Source: Natronogracilivirga saccharolytica (GTDB taxonomy: Bacteria; Bacteroidota; Rhodothermia; Balneolales; Natronogracilivirgulaceae). Taken from it: DNA of 64,000 bases. Under the pieces are notes generated by a model that made no database searches, was not told the origin of the DNA, and worked only from the letters and a program-made list of their open reading frames with translations. The position numbers and the translations under genes were made by a program. Shown piece after piece: positions 48,879-57,904 of this stretch; positions within the stretch are counted from its first letter, which is position 1; each line of letters opens with the position of its first letter. Location: positions 1 through 64,000 of the forward strand of contig NZ_JAFIDN010000008.1 in assembly GCF_017921895.1 (NCBI RefSeq), read 5' to 3'.

Positions 48879-51800
48879 ATGAATATGATTTCACTGGTTA
48901 CCTTAATATTACTTTCGGCATTTGGTGGCAGCACAAACAGCAACGCTCCGCATCAGATCCCGGATGGATTGTATTCTTTTTACTCCGGAAACAATGAATC
49001 TGTGAACACCAGAACTCCGGGTTCCAATGACAATGAAGAAGCGGATAACAGCCGGGATGATGATGACAATGTAACAAAACCGGATGATCACTGGGAAGTA
49101 GAAGGTGATCAGTGGGATGAGTGGCCGACGCGCGACATCCGCTTTGAGACCGACGAAGGAACATGGATGAACCTGGATGTCTGTCCGGACGGGGAGTACA
49201 TCGTTTTTGATCTGCTTGGAGATATCTACAGAATTCCGCTGAGCGGAGGCGAGGCTGAACTGCTCTCCGGCGGAGCGGCTTTCGATATGCAGCCGCGCTA
49301 CAGTCCGGACGGGGAAATCATTGCCTTTACCAGCGATCGCGGCGGCGGTGACAATATATGGCTGATGAATGCCGACGGGTCCGACCGGCGCGCCATAACC
49401 GATGAATCATTTCGCCTGCTCAGCTCACCGTTCTGGACGCCTGACGGCGATTATATTGTTGCAAGGAAGCACTTTACGGGGACACGATCTCTCGGAGCCG
49501 GTGAAATCTGGATGTACCACGTGCAGGGCGGAACCGGGCTGCAGTTGACCGAAAAGGAGAGCTGGACTTCTGATCAAAATGAACCGGCAGTTTCTGCCGA
49601 CGGCCGCTGGCTCTATTACAGCTTTTCCGGACCGTTTGATTACAACCGCGACGTTCATGAAGGAATTTACCAAATCAACCGGTTTGACCGGCAAACAGGG
49701 CGTAAAGATCCTGTAACCAGAGCAACCGGAGGAGGAGTGCGTCCCACACCCTCACCCGATGGAGAAAAACTGGCTTTTGTCCGGCGTATCGGGAACAAAT
49801 CCGCATTGATGATCCGTGATATTGAAAGCGGAAGAGAACGTGTTCTTTATGACGGACTTGATCTTGATCAGCAGGAAACCTGGGCAATTCACGGTCTTTA
49901 TCCTGCCTTTGCCTGGACTCCCGACAATGAACAGATTATCATATCTTTTGACGGGAAAATTAACCGCATTGAGGTTGAAACCGGTTCCGTGACCCCGGTG
50001 CCATTCGAGGTTATGGTTGAAAAGAAGATCGCCGATGCCGTTTCGTTCGATTTTCCGGTTGCGGATGATACTTTTCGTTCGAGAATGATACGCTGGCCGT
50101 CGCTGACACCGGATAAAGAACAACTGATATTCCAGGCGGCCGGGCACATTTACAGGATGGATCTGCCTGACGGAAAACCTGAGCGGATCACGGAATCAGA
50201 AGGTCATTTGGAATATGCGCCATCGGTATCCGATGACGGCAGGTATGTGGTTTACACAACCTGGGATGATGAAGCCGGAGGCCATGTGAAAAAGGTCCGG
50301 CTTGACCGGCCGGATGATGTAACCCAGCTGACATCGCAGCCTGATCAGTATGCCAATCCGGTATTCTCTCCTGACGGCGATAAAGTTGCCTTTCTGCAGG
50401 GCAGCGGAATCGTCAACCGCGGAAAAAACATGAGCTCCGAGTTCTTCCTAAATATCAAGTTAAAAGATCTCGAATCAGGTGAGATAACACATGTCACCGA
50501 AACACCCAACAGAGGTGCCAACCGGCGCATGCCGCGGATGCAATGGAGTTTTGACGGATCAAGGCTGTACTACTTCGAGACCAAGGACGGGGAAACGCGC
50601 TTGTCCAGCATTAAACCTGACGGCAGCGATGACACGTATCATGTCAAAAGTGAAACAGCAGAAGAATTGCTGCTTTCACCCGATACCCGTTACATCGCAT
50701 TTAAGGACATGCACAACATCTATGTAGCTCCGATGCCGCGGGCCGGCGGTGACCCGCTTGAAATTTCGGCGGGAAGCGAATCCATCCCGACCAGAAAAAT
50801 TACTCGCTACGGAGGAGACTGGATCAGCTGGTCAGCAGATTCCCGCGATGTTGTTTTTGCTTTGGGTGATGCGGTATACCGGCAGCAGGTGCGCCCGCTC
50901 TTTGACAGAAAGAATCTCCCGGAGAAAAATGAAGAAAACCGTGATGACTGGAGAGCTGGTAATGTAACCTACGATCCGGATATTTTTACCGTGGAACTTG
51001 AACTTCCGGTTGACAAACCATCCGGAATAACGGCTTATCAGAATGCACGTATCATAACCATGGACGGCGAAGAGGTTATCGAAAACGGGACGATTCTGGT
51101 AGAGGATAACCGCATCCTTGAAGTCGGTCCGATGGATGAAATAAACATTCCGGATGACGCCAGGGTTTTTGATGTTTACGGAAAGACTATTATGCCTGGT
51201 ATAGTGGATGTTCATGCACATATGGGCTATACGACGCTGGACATTACTCCCGACCGGCTCTGGGAGTACGAGGCCAATCTTGCTTACGGAGTGACGACAA
51301 CACACGACCCGTCGGCCAGTACGCAGTCGGTGTTTGCTTTGGCGGAACAGGTAAAGTCGGGACGCATGACCGGTCCCCGGATTTACTCTACCGGCTATAT
51401 TCTGTATGGCGCCGAAAATCCGAACCGTGCCATAATCGAAAGCCTTGACGACGCCCGTTATCATTTAAAACGACATCGTGCCGTAGGTGCGACATCGGTA
51501 AAGAGCTATAACCAACCGCGCCGTGATCAGCGGCAGTGGGTGCTGGAAGCTGCCAGGGAGGTGGGGCTGAATGTTTTCCCGGAGGGAGGATCCATGCTGC
51601 AGCACAATATCACCATGATCATAGACGGCCACACAGGTATCGAGCACGCCATTCCGGTCGCACCGCTTCGAACCGACATGCTGGCATTGCTTGGCGTTTC
51701 CAATGTGGGATATACACCGACTCTGGTGGTCGGATACGGAGGGATCTGGGGCGAAAACTACTGGTATCAGAAAGAAAATGTTTTTGAAAACCGGCGGCTG

Positions 51801-52253
51801 CTTCAGTTTGTTCCGCGCCATGTAGTTGATGCAAGATCACGCAGAAGGCTCAAGGTCCCGGATGAGGAGTTCTATCATTTTGAACTGGCGCGTTCGGCAA
51901 GGCAGGTTGTAAGGGCAGGAGGCAGGGTACAGCTTGGTGCCCATGGTCAGCTGCAGGGACTGGCTGCACACTGGGAGCTCTGGATGCTGGTTCAGGGTGG
52001 CATGACAGAAATGGAAGCCTTGCGGGCGGCGACTATTCACGGAGCCGATTATATCGGACTGGCTGATGATCTTGGGTCCATCGAACCCGGCAAACTGGCC
52101 GATTTCATCGTTCTGAATCAGAATCCGCTGGATGATATTGCCTACTCGGAATCAATATACATGGTGGTCAAGAACGGCCGGGTCTGGGACAGCAATCTGA
52201 ATGAGTTGTTTCCCCGAGAATCGGAGAGAAAGCCGTTTCGGTTTGAAAGGTGA
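48879..52253 (+). CDS. Secreted amidohydrolase with N-terminal PD40 propeller
   Basis: 1124 residues from ATG 48879, which gives a proper signal peptide (MISLVTLILLSAFGG); the frame is open to 48789. An acidic linker is followed by repeated TolB/PD40 blades (ARYSPDGEIIAFTSDRGG-type repeats; PVFSPDGDKVAFLQG), then an amidohydrolase barrel from about residue 735: IMPGIVDVHAHMG (two metal His), ATSVKSYN (Lys), GHTGIEH, and LGAHGQ, ending LGSIEPGKLADFIVLN. This PD40-amidohydrolase pairing is a known Bacteroidota/Proteobacteria architecture thought to act on peptides or imides; the actual substrate is not known. It stands alone. Confidence 0.88.
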   Translation: MNMISLVTLILLSAFGGSTNSNAPHQIPDGLYSFYSGNNESVNTRTPGSNDNEEADNSRDDDDNVTKPDDHWEVEGDQWDEWPTRDIRFETDEGTWMNLDVCPDGEYIVFDLLGDIYRIPLSGGEAELLSGGAAFDMQPRYSPDGEIIAFTSDRGGGDNIWLMNADGSDRRAITDESFRLLSSPFWTPDGDYIVARKHFTGTRSLGAGEIWMYHVQGGTGLQLTEKESWTSDQNEPAVSADGRWLYYSFSGPFDYNRDVHEGIYQINRFDRQTGRKDPVTRATGGGVRPTPSPDGEKLAFVRRIGNKSALMIRDIESGRERVLYDGLDLDQQETWAIHGLYPAFAWTPDNEQIIISFDGKINRIEVETGSVTPVPFEVMVEKKIADAVSFDFPVADDTFRSRMIRWPSLTPDKEQLIFQAAGHIYRMDLPDGKPERITESEGHLEYAPSVSDDGRYVVYTTWDDEAGGHVKKVRLDRPDDVTQLTSQPDQYANPVFSPDGDKVAFLQGSGIVNRGKNMSSEFFLNIKLKDLESGEITHVTETPNRGANRRMPRMQWSFDGSRLYYFETKDGETRLSSIKPDGSDDTYHVKSETAEELLLSPDTRYIAFKDMHNIYVAPMPRAGGDPLEISAGSESIPTRKITRYGGDWISWSADSRDVVFALGDAVYRQQVRPLFDRKNLPEKNEENRDDWRAGNVTYDPDIFTVELELPVDKPSGITAYQNARIITMDGEEVIENGTILVEDNRILEVGPMDEINIPDDARVFDVYGKTIMPGIVDVHAHMGYTTLDITPDRLWEYEANLAYGVTTTHDPSASTQSVFALAEQVKSGRMTGPRIYSTGYILYGAENPNRAIIESLDDARYHLKRHRAVGATSVKSYNQPRRDQRQWVLEAAREVGLNVFPEGGSMLQHNITMIIDGHTGIEHAIPVAPLRTDMLALLGVSNVGYTPTLVVGYGGIWGENYWYQKENVFENRRLLQFVPRHVVDARSRRRLKVPDEEFYHFELARSARQVVRAGGRVQLGAHGQLQGLAAHWELWMLVQGGMTEMEALRAATIHGADYIGLADDLGSIEPGKLADFIVLNQNPLDDIAYSESIYMVVKNGRVWDSNLNELFPRESERKPFRFER

Positions 52254-52258
52254 TTTGT

Positions 52259-53302
52259 TCAGAGGTGCTGTGCCTGCTTTTTTTCCGATAAGACCCAGTT
52301 GACATATAAAAACTCCAGTGCCGCGGCTTCAAAGCCCTGCCAGGGTTTAATCATCCGGCGGAACGCTTCTTCGCTGCAATGATCCGGATCTCCTCCATAG
52401 GCAAGGATGATCCAGCGGCGAACGGCTTTTTCCTGTCCTTTCTGTTTGTGGCTGGCAAACCACCCGTCTGACCTGTTTCGGAAAAGGATCAGATCCTGAG
52501 CGGTTGTCGGACCGATACCCCTGATGGAAACCAGGCTTTCATACAGCGCTTCCGGCGGCATCAGTTCAAGCCTGTTATATGTTTCTTTAAGAGAGTCAGC
52601 AGCAGATTGTTTTGAATCGTTCGCAACTCCTTCTGCTGCATGTGTATCCGGTTCGGGACCGCCTCCACCTGCAAGCCTGCCGTGAAGCAGCTCGTGTGCC
52701 AGCTCTGTCAGATACTCACCCTTTCTGAGTGACAGCCCGTATTGTTTCATGGCCCGGGGGTCGGCTGAGACAAGCCGTTGAGGACGTGGCCAGGCAGGAA
52801 TGACCCTGTTGCCGCTCTCAAGACGCGTGCCGTAGGCATTGCGGACCTCATGGACCATTTTTCTGGCCGTCGGCTTGTGTTTGATCTGAGTCCGGATAAT
52901 ACGATTGACCGCATCTTCAAAAATGTTTGCACGACTGATGCGCTTCAGGCCGTAAAGCTCCCGGAGAGGGCCGGCCAGTACCGGATCGTTTCCAGCCTGA
53001 TCATACAGGGGAGTCACATCAAGATCGGTTCCCAGGATCCGGCGAAGTATGCTGTCAGCCTCTGCTTGCTCAGCATCAGTGAGTGATTCATGTGCCCGGA
53101 TGGTGAACGAGGGTGAGTCAACATCCCCGTTAAAGAAAATGGTGACCAGCACATCCCTGTCAGAAAGCGGTACGGGTCTTGTAAATCCCTGTTCAAACAG
53201 TTCTTCCGGTTGATGCTCATGATCAAAATAGGAGTCGACATCCAGACACAGGAAAAAATCGTGAGGAGGACGTGACGGAATTTTCCAGATATGTTGAGCC
53301 AT
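52259..53302 (-). CDS. AlkA-like HhH-GPD protein without the usual catalytic Asp
   Basis: 347 residues. The C-terminal half has the HhH-GPD layout: ANIFEDAVNRIIRTQI (helical core) and the hairpin LVSIRGIGPTTAQDLILF, as in 3-methyladenine DNA glycosylase II. In AlkA the catalytic Asp comes four residues after the Phe that follows the hairpin (FLPDD). Here that region reads GWFASHKQKG and the equivalent position holds Lys286, with no Asp nearby. A Gly/Ser-rich insertion (AGGGGPEPDTHAAEG) splits the core. It may be a structural DNA-binding relative or use another residue. It converges with the amidohydrolase gene. Confidence 0.75.
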   Translation of the reverse strand: MAQHIWKIPSRPPHDFFLCLDVDSYFDHEHQPEELFEQGFTRPVPLSDRDVLVTIFFNGDVDSPSFTIRAHESLTDAEQAEADSILRRILGTDLDVTPLYDQAGNDPVLAGPLRELYGLKRISRANIFEDAVNRIIRTQIKHKPTARKMVHEVRNAYGTRLESGNRVIPAWPRPQRLVSADPRAMKQYGLSLRKGEYLTELAHELLHGRLAGGGGPEPDTHAAEGVANDSKQSAADSLKETYNRLELMPPEALYESLVSIRGIGPTTAQDLILFRNRSDGWFASHKQKGQEKAVRRWIILAYGGDPDHCSEEAFRRMIKPWQGFEAAALEFLYVNWVLSEKKQAQHL

Positions 53303-53329
53303 TTTACTATGGGACGGAAACAGTCTGCA

Positions 53330-53689
53330 TCAACCGAAAATGACAGTCATGATCCGGAAAGCCAGCCAGATATAAAAGGCTGATATGACTGAAACAAAGA
53401 TGTTCGGTTTGAATGTGATATATTTATATCGAACCATAAGCGGGAGTACCAGAAACTCCAGGGCAATGACAATGCCCAGCATATAGAATGCCAATGGCGT
53501 GAAAAAGTATTCAAAAAACCAGAGCGCCATTGCGGCGATGAGGTTGAACAGACCAAGGGGAGTGGTGAAAACTTCTACAAGCAATCTTCCCAAAGGTTCA
53601 TTGGAAAGCAGCATCTGCAAAAGTATGTTGAGAATAAACAACAGAATAAATACCGTGATGGTCAGGGAGGTCCTGGTCTCTTTTGCCAT
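53330..53689 (-). CDS. Small membrane protein of unknown function
   Basis: 119 residues with three or four hydrophobic helices (TITVFILLFILNILLQMLL; LFNLIAAMALWFFEYFF; MLGIVIALEFLVLPLMV; FVSVISAFYIWLAFRIM). No motif recognised. It lies 27 bp upstream of the AlkA-like gene on the same strand. Confidence 0.6.
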   Translation of the reverse strand: MAKETRTSLTITVFILLFILNILLQMLLSNEPLGRLLVEVFTTPLGLFNLIAAMALWFFEYFFTPLAFYMLGIVIALEFLVLPLMVRYKYITFKPNIFVSVISAFYIWLAFRIMTVIFG

Positions 53690-53805
53690 AAATTCCTTGG
53701 TGATTTTCTAAATGCCGTTGGCCGTTACATTAACAGGTGATAACTTGACAGAAAATGAATCATACAAAGATACACACGATTTGATCATAAAAAACATGTA
53801 AAACC

Positions 53806-54660
53806 ATGAATTCATCACCTGAAATACGAATAACAAAGGCATCAGGGGAGCTTGTTCCTTTTTCTGAAAAGAAACTCCGGCAATCACTGGAACGTGCAGG
53901 TGCAGCCGAGCCGCAGATTTCGGCAGTCGTGGATGATGTCAGAGATCAGTTGTACCACGGCATCGGAACCGGCAAGATCTATCGCAAGGCCTATGACCTT
54001 TTAAGGAAAAAATCGTATGCCAATGCGGCCCGGTACAAGCTGAAAAAGGCGATAATGGAGCTGGGGCCGTCCGGATATCCATTCGAGCAGTTCGTCGCTG
54101 CCATTCTGGAACAGCAGGGATTTCAGACCAGTGTGGGAAAGGTCATCAAGGGAAAATGCGTTACGCATGAAGTCGATGTTGTTGCGCAAAAAAACGGAAA
54201 ACTCATCATGGCAGAGTGTAAGTTCCACAACAGACCGGGGGTGAAATGTGATGTCAAAGTCCCGCTCTACATCGACTCCCGGTTCCGGGATGTCATGAAC
54301 GGCAGTTTCAACGGCTCGTATTCTGATCATGAAGGATGGATTGTCACCAATACCCGTTTTACGGATGACGCCATCAGTTACGGCACCTGTGCAGGCCTGG
54401 TGATGCTTGGATGGGATTACCCGAAAAAAAGCAGCCTGAAAAAGCGGATAGGCCTGGCAGGACTTCATCCGCTTACCTGCCTGAGTTCGCTGCAGCAAAA
54501 GGAGAAAGCGTTCCTGCTCGAAAAGGGTGTTGTGTTATGCCGGAGAGTCCGCGAAAATGAGTATCTGCTCAGGGAGCTCGGGTTATCTGACACGCGCATC
54601 AAAAAAGTTATCAGCGAATGCGACGAACTGGTCAATGAGCTTGATGTCCCGCCGGAGTGA
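53806..54660 (+). CDS. ATP-cone domain fused to a PD-(D/E)XK (Mrr-like) nuclease domain
   Basis: 284 residues. The N-terminal ATP-cone (about 7-88): IRITKASGELVPFSEKKLRQ, then YRKAYDLLRKKSYANAARY, the nucleotide-binding fold seen in ribonucleotide reductases and NrdR. Residues 91-205 form a restriction-endonuclease-like core: YPFEQFVAAILEQQGF, HEVDVVAQ (Asp124) and AECKF (Glu137, Lys139), a complete PD-(D/E)XK triad of the Mrr type. A helical C-terminus (210-284) is unassigned. The pairing suggests a nuclease controlled by ATP/dATP level, a plausible defence or repair switch. No methyltransferase or defence partner is next to it. A single-gene unit flanked by ordinary genes. Confidence 0.75.
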   Translation: MNSSPEIRITKASGELVPFSEKKLRQSLERAGAAEPQISAVVDDVRDQLYHGIGTGKIYRKAYDLLRKKSYANAARYKLKKAIMELGPSGYPFEQFVAAILEQQGFQTSVGKVIKGKCVTHEVDVVAQKNGKLIMAECKFHNRPGVKCDVKVPLYIDSRFRDVMNGSFNGSYSDHEGWIVTNTRFTDDAISYGTCAGLVMLGWDYPKKSSLKKRIGLAGLHPLTCLSSLQQKEKAFLLEKGVVLCRRVRENEYLLRELGLSDTRIKKVISECDELVNELDVPPE

Positions 54661-54709
54661 AATACCGGGGCAATTCTGATGGTTACCTGAGGGCTGTTTT
54701 TTCAGAACG

Positions 54710-55513
54710 CTACTTCTTTTCTGAGATACGGTTATCCATCAGTCTGTGGTCTGCTGAAAACAGCACCCGGTAGGCAAGCAGTACGACACCAAGGGTAGCC
54801 AGAGCCGTACAGGCAGCTACCATGAACATAATTACAATCTGATAGCGCACGGCATCCATGGGATCGGCTCCGGCCAGAATTTGTCCGGTCATCATGCCGG
54901 GCAGACTGACAATCCCCATTATCATCATCGCATTGACGGTCGGTATCATTCCCGTACGGAGTGCCTCACGTATTTGCTCGTGGGCGGCCTCCCATCGGCT
55001 TGCCCCGTGGGAAAGCATGGTTTCAATCCAGTTTCGGTTTTTAAGGCATTCCTCCATCATCCGGTCAAGTCCCAGCGAAATACCAGTGAGCGCATTGCCA
55101 AGCACCATTCCGAGCAACGGAATCATATACTGTGGGTCGTACCAGGGGGTAACATTCAAAATGCCTGTTATGGCTGCTCCCGTCACAAGAAAACCGCTGG
55201 TTCCAATGGTGACAAGGCTGTTCCAGTAAATTCCCGGAAAACGCCGGCTGGTCCGGTGCACCGCCGCAATACCGGCAAGTCCGGCCATGATCAGCGCCAT
55301 TAAAATAATCAGCAACGGCTCCCGTGTCTGAAAAATCCACTCCAGAATGAATCCAACCAAAACCAGCTGTACGGTCATCCGGATGGCAGATACAATCAAA
55401 TCCCTGCCCAGGCCCAGGCGCAGTGCCACTGACAATGCGATGTTCACTATGAGCAGCAGTGCGGCCAGGCCCAGCTGCACATTGCTGATGAAGATATAGG
55501 ATGTATTATCCAT
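54710..55513 (-). CDS. fetB: FetB-like iron-export ABC permease
   Basis: 267 residues with about seven membrane helices, UPF0014/FetB family: IRMTVQLVLVGFILEWIF, FLVTGAAITGI, MIPLLGMVLGNALTGISL and the MIMGIVSLPGMMTGQILAGADP signature. FetAB of E. coli lowers cytoplasmic iron and protects against peroxide. Start 55513 overlaps the end of the ATPase gene by 8 bp. Confidence 0.85.
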   Translation of the reverse strand: MDNTSYIFISNVQLGLAALLLIVNIALSVALRLGLGRDLIVSAIRMTVQLVLVGFILEWIFQTREPLLIILMALIMAGLAGIAAVHRTSRRFPGIYWNSLVTIGTSGFLVTGAAITGILNVTPWYDPQYMIPLLGMVLGNALTGISLGLDRMMEECLKNRNWIETMLSHGASRWEAAHEQIREALRTGMIPTVNAMMIMGIVSLPGMMTGQILAGADPMDAVRYQIVIMFMVAACTALATLGVVLLAYRVLFSADHRLMDNRISEKK

Positions 55514-56147
55514 AATTGCTGATGTGAAGGTTTTGGTTCGTCATGCAATCAAGCTGCCGGGTATCATGACTCGTCCATATTAAACTCCTGCTGCTGTCCT
55601 GCCTGATCCAATGCTCAATGAGCTGTTCAGCGTTTGAAACCATGGATTCATCCAGGTTGGATGTGGGCTCATCCAGCAGAAGCACTTCGGGCTGCAGCAT
55701 AAGAGAGCGGATCAAGGCAACAATCTGTTTTTCACCGCCAGAGAGCCGGTCAGCCGTTTTTTCCAGAAAATTCGCAGGCAGCTGCAGCTGAGCTGTCAGT
55801 GAATCCAGCAGGTATTCATCAAGCTGCAGATCGCGGTTGGCTTTGAACCGAAAAAAAAGCGAGATGCTGTCCTTTACGGTACCTGTGATGAATGAGGCGT
55901 CCTGGGGTATATATCTTACCCGGCGTCTGTAATCGGGAAGGTGCCAGTCATCCAGGCTGCGGCCGTCATACAAAATTTCACCGCCATCAATCTCGTCAAG
56001 ACCAACCAGGGAGCGCATCAGCAGTGTTTTTCCGGATCCGGACGGTCCGCGCAAGGCCAGACGATCTCCGGGTTTCAATTTAAATGATAGTCCCGACCAG
56101 ATCGGCACACCATCGATCAGTCTGCGGATATTTTTTGCTGCAAGCAT
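55506..56147 (-). CDS. fetA: FetA-like ABC transporter ATP-binding protein
   Basis: 213 residues from ATG 56147 (MLAAKNIRRLIDGVPIW). Walker A GPSGSGKT (34-41), Q-loop YIPQDASF, signature LSGGEKQIVAL, Walker B VLLLDEPTSNLD, and His in WTSHDTRQ. The open frame extends 200 codons upstream, but that part runs antisense to tlpA-like coding and lacks domain content. It pairs with the overlapping fetB gene for probable iron export. Confidence 0.88.
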   Translation of the reverse strand: MLAAKNIRRLIDGVPIWSGLSFKLKPGDRLALRGPSGSGKTLLMRSLVGLDEIDGGEILYDGRSLDDWHLPDYRRRVRYIPQDASFITGTVKDSISLFFRFKANRDLQLDEYLLDSLTAQLQLPANFLEKTADRLSGGEKQIVALIRSLMLQPEVLLLDEPTSNLDESMVSNAEQLIEHWIRQDSSRSLIWTSHDTRQLDCMTNQNLHISNYG

Positions 56148-56258
56148 GAAGGTCAGAAGGCGGTAAATGTTTTCCTGTGCGTATGTGTTATTTAAGATAA
56201 TGAGCAGGCTGATGGCCATGAAATAAGATGTATTGACTGCCCAAAAATACGGTGTAAT

Positions 56259-56804
56259 ATGATTAAAAAAAGTCTGATCTGGACGGTTTTGCTGATCATT
56301 GCCGGCATGACGGATGCATTGGCGAATCCTGCTGCCGGAGATACACTGAGCTGGCGGCCGGCCGAAGTTTTTCCCGCAACCAGAGAGCACAAAGCTCCCG
56401 ATTTCGAGCTCAAGGATCCGGAGGGAAAAGTTGTAAAGCTGAGTGACTTTGACGGAAAAATCGTGCTTTTGAATATCTGGGCTACGTGGTGCCCGCCATG
56501 TCGTGATGAGGTTCCCGCATTGATCCGTCTTCAGGAGGCATTTGAGGATGATGGCGTGCAGATTGTCGGCGTGGCCATAGATGAAAACGGTGCAGCCGCC
56601 GCGGTCTCCGATTTTGCAGCTTCCTTTGAGATTAACTATCCCGTACCGCTTGATGACGGATCTGTACAGGACGCCTACGGACCGCTGAGTGCAATTCCGA
56701 CTACATATATTCTTGACAGGCAAAGAAATGTCCGCTTTTATGCCGCAGGATATCTGGAGTATGATCAAATGGAGAATGCGGTTAAGGAACTCCTTGAAAA
56801 TTAG
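56259..56804 (+). CDS. TlpA/ResA-like exported thioredoxin
   Basis: 181 residues. A signal peptide (LIWTVLLIIAGMTDALA) precedes an AhpC/redoxin-type thioredoxin fold: KAPDFELKDPEGKVVKLSDF, NIWATWCPPC (active Cys78/Cys81), VGVAIDENG, the cis-Pro in SAIPTTYIL. It likely acts as a periplasmic disulfide reductase, e.g. in cytochrome c maturation or repair. It is divergent from fetA-fetB. Confidence 0.92.
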   Translation: MIKKSLIWTVLLIIAGMTDALANPAAGDTLSWRPAEVFPATREHKAPDFELKDPEGKVVKLSDFDGKIVLLNIWATWCPPCRDEVPALIRLQEAFEDDGVQIVGVAIDENGAAAAVSDFAASFEINYPVPLDDGSVQDAYGPLSAIPTTYILDRQRNVRFYAAGYLEYDQMENAVKELLEN

Positions 56805-56915
56805 CCCGGCCCGGCAAGGTCAGAATGCAAATTTTTGAGATAATCAGGTATGAGAATATCCGAAAATCGCCCTATTTTACGTGTCCATAAAAAATATTTA
56901 TTTCAGCGGACAACT

Positions 56916-57812
56916 ATGATAAGAGCATTTACTGACAATGATTTTGACGCCGTACTTCAACTTTTACAAGAGGCACTGATACACGACACTATTGATGAAG
57001 GACTTCTGAGGGAAAAAATTTACGGCGATCCCGACTTTTCTTATGACACGACTCTTGTTGCCGAAGAAAACGAAAGTCTTTCCGGATTCATGCAGGGTGT
57101 GCTGCGGGATGTACGCGGCGAACTCATCGGCTACCTCAAGCTTATGGCCGTTGACTCCGGCAAAAGGAAGAGCGGTGTGGGAAAAGAAATGTATGAGCAG
57201 CTGGAAAGCCATTTTATTTCAAAGAATGCCGGCAAAATCAGGATTTTTGATGCGCCGCTGAACTATTTTCAGCCCGGCATCGATCCCCGGTACACCGAAG
57301 CTTTGTGTTTTGCCTGGCGGATGGGGTTTGAGCGCTTCGATGATACGACTAACCTGACGGCCGATCTGCATGCCCGTGACTGGCAGACCTCTGAAAAGGA
57401 GCAGCTTCTTGCAGAGCAGGGGATTATTGTCAGCCGGGCTGATGAAGATGACCGTGTTGAACTGCTCAGGTTTATCGAGAAGGAGTTTGAGCTCTGGCGC
57501 CATGAGGTAGCCATAGCATATCAGTCCGACCCGGTTGCCGTACATATCGCCCGGCTGAACGGTAAAATCCGGGCTTTTTCCGCCTACAACGGGAATAATG
57601 TCGGAACAGGCTGGTTTGGCCCTATGGGCACTTCGAAAGAATTACGGGGCAAAGGTATAGGTGCGGTGCTGCTCAAACGGTGCCTGAAAGACCTCAGAGA
57701 TGAGGGCAACAAACAGGCGATTATTCCATGGGTGGGCCCCATACCATTTTACGCTTATCATGCCGGTGCCAAAGTGGATCGTGTATTCTGGCGATTCGAG
57801 AAAAAATTGTAA
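56916..57812 (+). CDS. Tandem GNAT-fold acetyltransferase
   Basis: 298 residues from ATG 56916 (MIRAFTDNDFDAV; the frame is open to 56850). Two GNAT units: the first (1-140) has LKLMAVDSGKRKSGVGKEMYEQL, and the second (about 165-298) has GPMGTSKELRGKGIGAVLLKRCL, the acetyl-CoA-binding R.GxG.A/G pattern, best kept in the second. The substrate is unknown; double-GNAT proteins acetylate amines, aminoglycosides or cell-wall precursors. The closeness to the golvesin-amidase gene (92 bp) may hint at wall metabolism, but this is weak. Confidence 0.8.
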   Translation: MIRAFTDNDFDAVLQLLQEALIHDTIDEGLLREKIYGDPDFSYDTTLVAEENESLSGFMQGVLRDVRGELIGYLKLMAVDSGKRKSGVGKEMYEQLESHFISKNAGKIRIFDAPLNYFQPGIDPRYTEALCFAWRMGFERFDDTTNLTADLHARDWQTSEKEQLLAEQGIIVSRADEDDRVELLRFIEKEFELWRHEVAIAYQSDPVAVHIARLNGKIRAFSAYNGNNVGTGWFGPMGTSKELRGKGIGAVLLKRCLKDLRDEGNKQAIIPWVGPIPFYAYHAGAKVDRVFWRFEKKL

Positions 57813-57816
57813 GTTG

Positions 57817-57840
57817 TTACTGCTTTATTCATGGCAGTAA
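57817..57840. other. Inverted repeat between the GNAT and amidase genes
   Basis: TTACTGC (57817-57823) and GCAGTAA (57834-57840) form a seven-base-pair hairpin directly after the GNAT stop. No T-run follows, so its role as terminator or regulator is unclear. Confidence 0.35.
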
Positions 57841-57904
57841 CCGGCACCGTGCTGCATGAAGAGATACATTACGGGACATTCAATTATTATTAACAACGAT
57901 TATC

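Noticed and set aside
56148-56768. N-terminal extension of the FetA-like ATPase
   Set aside because: It runs antisense to the TlpA-like gene. The ABC domain begins at MLAAKN, giving the normal FetA length.
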